This document shows positions 37,053 through 40,448 of a stretch of 40,448 nucleotides of DNA, in pieces. The stretch covers positions 1 to 40,448 of the forward strand of contig JANQHL010000139.1 of the NCBI GenBank assembly GCA_028277085.1, given 5' to 3'. The notes below the pieces were generated by a model that saw only the letters and a program-made list of their open reading frames with translations, was not told the DNA's origin and did no database searches. Numbering within the stretch: the first letter of the stretch is position 1; every line of letters begins with the position of its first letter. A program made the position numbers and the translations under genes. This DNA is from Flavobacteriaceae bacterium (GTDB lineage Bacteria; Bacteroidota; Bacteroidia; Flavobacteriales; Flavobacteriaceae).

Positions 37053-38816
37053 ATGAAAATTAAAGGATTAGCTATGAAAAAAACAGTACTTCTTTTCTGT
37101 TTCTCTATCTCTTTTTTAGGATTTTCTCAAACGAGTCCCAGGATTATTAGTGGTTTTATTTCCGATGGAGACAATCCTATGCCCAATGTTTCTGTTAGTG
37201 TAACCGGCTCCACTAAAAGCACTTTTTCCGACAGCACTGGGAGATACAATTTAACGGTAAACACTGGGGATGTCGTGAGTTATTCCCACCGGGGTATGAA
37301 AACCTTCAATATTATGATTGAAGATGTTACCCGGATTTTGAACGTAAAAATGGTACCCGATGTGAAGGAATTAGGAGGGGTCACCGTGGTGGGGAATAGG
37401 CTGAAATCTCAAGAAGAGCTTAAGAACGAATATCTATTACGTGACGATATTATAAATACTGCTTTCGGTTATATGGACGCGAAAACTGCGCCTGGTAGGA
37501 TCCGAGTATTAGATGAGAAAGATATTCCCCAAATTTATATCTGCGTTCTCGAATTACTGCGCAGTCGTTTTGCAGGTTTTGCCAGTATGAGAATCGTTGG
37601 GGATTGTCTGAATGGCGGAGCGGTATTTATAAGGGGGGGGAGTAGCGCTTTCACCTTTGGACCTGCTATTTTTGATATAGATGGGGTAGTTGTTACGGAA
37701 GTTCCGCTTTGGTTGGATGTCAGCGTTATCAAACGCATTGCTGTTTTAGGAAGCGTCTCCTCGGCAACTCGCTACGGATCAGTTGGATCAGGGGGTGTTG
37801 TTATTATTAATACATTGTCGAGCTACCCAAAAACGGAGACAATAACCGACACCGCAAGACTTCGTAACAATTTTGCAACCGGAAAGGTATTAAGCTCGGA
37901 AGAAATACTGGAGAATTCCTCCACCTACCTGAAGGAACTGGAAACCAGTAGTTCCTTTGCTGCAGCTAAAAAAGTCTTTGAGCGCTTCGAAATTAGCTTC
38001 TCAAATTCTCCTTACTTTTATTTGGATGCCTATCGGCACTTTTCGGAAAAATGGAACAAGATGGGATATGCAGACGGCATTCTTGAAGAAAATTTTGAGC
38101 AATTTGAAGACAATGCCGTTCTCCTGAAAGCCTTAGCCTACATCTATGAGGCGCAGGGAAGGCTTGAAAAGGCAAATGAGATGTATAAAGAAACGTTCAT
38201 ACTACGTCCAAGTTATGCACAGAGCTACAGAGATATGGCGAATAGTTATAGCAACCTTGACAAAACCAAAAAAGCTGCATCCATGTACGCCCGGTATTAC
38301 CATCTTTTACAAGAAGGCTTTATGGAACTAGATTCTATTGGTTTTGCACCCATACTACGTCAAGAGGTTGATAATTTGCTGCTCACTAATAATACACTAC
38401 CGGGTTACAAAAAGAAACGAAACCGAGCCGGTAAAAAATTAAAACAAACCCGTTTGGTTTTCGAATGGAATGACGGAGAAGCGGAGTTTGAACTACAATT
38501 CGTTAATCCTGATAATCAGTACTACAAATGGAAGCACACCCTGGCGGATAATTCGGAGATAATCCAGCGGGAAAAGGAATATGGCTACAGTGTAATGGAA
38601 CAGGTTATAGACGATAATTTTCCGGGATTGTGGCGTGTAAATGTCAACTATTTTGGAAACAAGAGCCTAACTCCAACATATCTTAAGGCCACTGTATATC
38701 ATAATTTTGGTACCGATTTGCAACAAAAAGAAACCATGGCGTTTAAGCTAAGTTTAAAAAATGTGAACCAGGAACTCTTTACCGTACAGATCAGTGAAAA
38801 TAACGCAACTCGGTAA
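37053..38816 (+). CDS. Carboxypeptidase-regulatory-like + TonB plug-like + TPR protein (no beta-barrel)
   Basis: ISGFISDGDNPMPNVSVSVTGSTKSTFSDSTGRYNL; VFIRGGSSAFTFGPAIFDIDGVVVTEVPLWLDVSVIKRIAVLGSVSSATRYGSVGSGGVVIINT plug-like; TPR-like segment follows. Confidence 0.75.
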   Translation: MKIKGLAMKKTVLLFCFSISFLGFSQTSPRIISGFISDGDNPMPNVSVSVTGSTKSTFSDSTGRYNLTVNTGDVVSYSHRGMKTFNIMIEDVTRILNVKMVPDVKELGGVTVVGNRLKSQEELKNEYLLRDDIINTAFGYMDAKTAPGRIRVLDEKDIPQIYICVLELLRSRFAGFASMRIVGDCLNGGAVFIRGGSSAFTFGPAIFDIDGVVVTEVPLWLDVSVIKRIAVLGSVSSATRYGSVGSGGVVIINTLSSYPKTETITDTARLRNNFATGKVLSSEEILENSSTYLKELETSSSFAAAKKVFERFEISFSNSPYFYLDAYRHFSEKWNKMGYADGILEENFEQFEDNAVLLKALAYIYEAQGRLEKANEMYKETFILRPSYAQSYRDMANSYSNLDKTKKAASMYARYYHLLQEGFMELDSIGFAPILRQEVDNLLLTNNTLPGYKKKRNRAGKKLKQTRLVFEWNDGEAEFELQFVNPDNQYYKWKHTLADNSEIIQREKEYGYSVMEQVIDDNFPGLWRVNVNYFGNKSLTPTYLKATVYHNFGTDLQQKETMAFKLSLKNVNQELFTVQISENNATR

Positions 38817-38823
38817 CAAGACA

Positions 38824-39978
38824 ATGAGATCTTGGCTTTGGGTCATTTTGGCCATCTTCCTGTTTCATATGAATGCATTTGGCCAAAAGGATTACAAGGG
38901 CCAGGTAATTGACACGGAAACGAGGTTGCCTATTCCCTACGTAAATATCGGTATTTTGGAAAAGGGCATAGGGACCGTAAGTGACGAGGAAGGAGAATTT
39001 CACTTGTACATTGCTCCAGATACCCAAAATCCAAATACAGAAGTAGTTTTCTCAGCCCTAGGGTATAAAACGCGTAAGATCCCCTTAAGGGCCATGCCAT
39101 TGGTATATAATGAATACCCGAAGTTCAGAATGGATCCTACTGTGGTAGCATTGGATGAAGTGGTGGTTTCGAATAAGGCCGAGCGATTTATAACGAATTT
39201 TGTAGGCTTTAAGAATTTTGGGGAAAGGACGTTTGGGTATTGGAAAGATAATGTTGCCTTAGGTGGAGAATTAGCGACTTGTATATTAGCCGCGAAAGGC
39301 ATTCGGAGATTAGAACGATTTAATTTCGAAGTAAGGCAAAACCAATCCGATAGCCTTTTATTACGTGTAAATGTTTATGAGGATGATGGCCCCGGAAGTA
39401 AACCCGGAACGAATTTAAATAGGTCCGGGAAGAATGTGTTGGTTACGGTTAAGAAAACGGACAAAATGGTTTGGGTGGACCTTACACCTTTTAACATCTA
39501 TGTGAATGGGGACTTTATTATATCCTTGGAATTACTCAGGGTATACGGTGATCAAAGGTTGGAATTAGTCTTGGCGGCCGCGTCTGAATTCAATCGTTCC
39601 GGATCCTACCGTAAATATGCAAGTCAGGGCAAGTGGGAGCGGGTGGCAGATCAAAGTATGGCCTATTATTTGGAAACTTCCCTTATGGTAACTGAGAAGA
39701 GAGCGGAACGTTATGAGCGCAAAATAGCGCGAAGAAAACTAAAAGCAGAAACCATTTCGGGTTTTGCTATCCTCAAAGGAAAGATGGTAGAGGGGGTGGA
39801 GGTTACGAATAGCCGAACACAAGAAACCGTGACCACAGATGAAAACGGGAGATACCGTATTCCTGCACACAAAAATGATATTCTCCAATTCCGCAAGAAG
39901 GGGTATAAGGTAATGGCTTTAAAGGTATCCGATAAACCTACAGCCAATATTATCATGAAACCCGAGGAAGCGCCTTAA
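38824..39978 (+). CDS. Secreted protein with N- and C-terminal carboxypeptidase-regulatory-like domains
   Basis: YKGQVIDTETRLPIPYVNIGI...VSDEEGEFHL and AILKGKMVEGVEVTNSRTQETVTTDENGRYRIP; ORF opens 38794, Met at 38824 follows the upstream stop and begins a signal peptide. Confidence 0.78.
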   Translation: MRSWLWVILAIFLFHMNAFGQKDYKGQVIDTETRLPIPYVNIGILEKGIGTVSDEEGEFHLYIAPDTQNPNTEVVFSALGYKTRKIPLRAMPLVYNEYPKFRMDPTVVALDEVVVSNKAERFITNFVGFKNFGERTFGYWKDNVALGGELATCILAAKGIRRLERFNFEVRQNQSDSLLLRVNVYEDDGPGSKPGTNLNRSGKNVLVTVKKTDKMVWVDLTPFNIYVNGDFIISLELLRVYGDQRLELVLAAASEFNRSGSYRKYASQGKWERVADQSMAYYLETSLMVTEKRAERYERKIARRKLKAETISGFAILKGKMVEGVEVTNSRTQETVTTDENGRYRIPAHKNDILQFRKKGYKVMALKVSDKPTANIIMKPEEAP

Positions 39979-40448
39979 ACCTGTAAAATGCCCATATTAA
40001 ATTGCCGGGTTATAGGGGCACAATTGGCCGCTTCAATGCCTTTGGAGATCCAATTTCGAGTTGCCAGGGGATCAATGATCGCATCCGTCCAAAGCCGGGC
40101 GGCAGCATAATAGGGTGATATTTGTTGGTCGTAGTTGGTTTTGATCTTTTCAAAAAGCGCCTGCTCTTTTTCTGCATCAAAAGTTTCCCCTTTACTTTCC
40201 AGGGTGGCTTTTTCGATTTGTAAGAGCACCTTGGCAGCCGAATTTCCACTCATTACCGCTAATTCTGCACTGGGCCAGGCAATAATAAAGCGGGGATCAT
40301 ACGCTTTTCCACACATGGCATAGTTACCTGCTCCATAGCTATTCCCAATGACAATGGTAAATTTAGGCACCACAGAATTGCTTACGGCATTCACCATTTT
40401 TGCACCGTCTTTTATAATACCTCCGTGCTCACTTTTGCTACCCACCAT
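39975..40448 (-). CDS. Acyl-CoA carboxylase carboxyltransferase subunit, C-terminal part (continues beyond window)
   Basis: GSKSEHGGIIKDGAKMVNAVSNSVVPKFTIVIGNSYGAGNYAMCGKAYDPRFIIAWPSAELAVMSG. Confidence 0.9.
   Translation of the reverse strand: MVGSKSEHGGIIKDGAKMVNAVSNSVVPKFTIVIGNSYGAGNYAMCGKAYDPRFIIAWPSAELAVMSGNSAAKVLLQIEKATLESKGETFDAEKEQALFEKIKTNYDQQISPYYAAARLWTDAIIDPLATRNWISKGIEAANCAPITRQFNMGILQV

Overview
The window is a chromosomal segment of a Bacteroidetes/Flavobacteriaceae-like genome. Evidence for this is the TAnnTTTG-type -7 promoter boxes, CcsA/ResB fusion, bacillithiol deacetylase, menaquinone genes and carboxypeptidase-regulatory/TonB-plug proteins. Most genes are housekeeping: Maf, KdsC-like phosphatase, ccsBA, MATE, PLP enzyme, bshB1, tRNA-His, a complete four-gene trans-4-hydroxyproline catabolic operon, and a menaquinone cluster (menF, menD, menA, menC, menE). 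The strongest non-obvious signal is the 615-bp 'empty' intergenic between a LytTR response regulator (29102..29857) and a TPR histidine kinase (30473..32497). It holds three independent promoters with the same geometry: a direct repeat TTCAC[A/C]ACAAnn with exact 21-bp period, whose second copy starts exactly 37 bp before a perfect TAnnTTTG box. Two of these promoters drive short non-coding units that end in strong terminator hairpins (predicted ~80-100 nt sRNAs), and the third drives the kinase gene. A weaker fourth instance (second repeat plus -7 box, same 37-bp offset) lies upstream of an orphan TPR histidine kinase (10244..12382). I propose a LytTR two-component regulon with twin activator-dependent sRNAs. 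Other leads: menC carries an in-frame UGA at a probable conserved Trp plus loss of the metal-ligand Glu (EQP->VQP); a nested structured 5' leader precedes the MATE gene; and a perfect inverted repeat sits at the hydroxyproline operon promoter.
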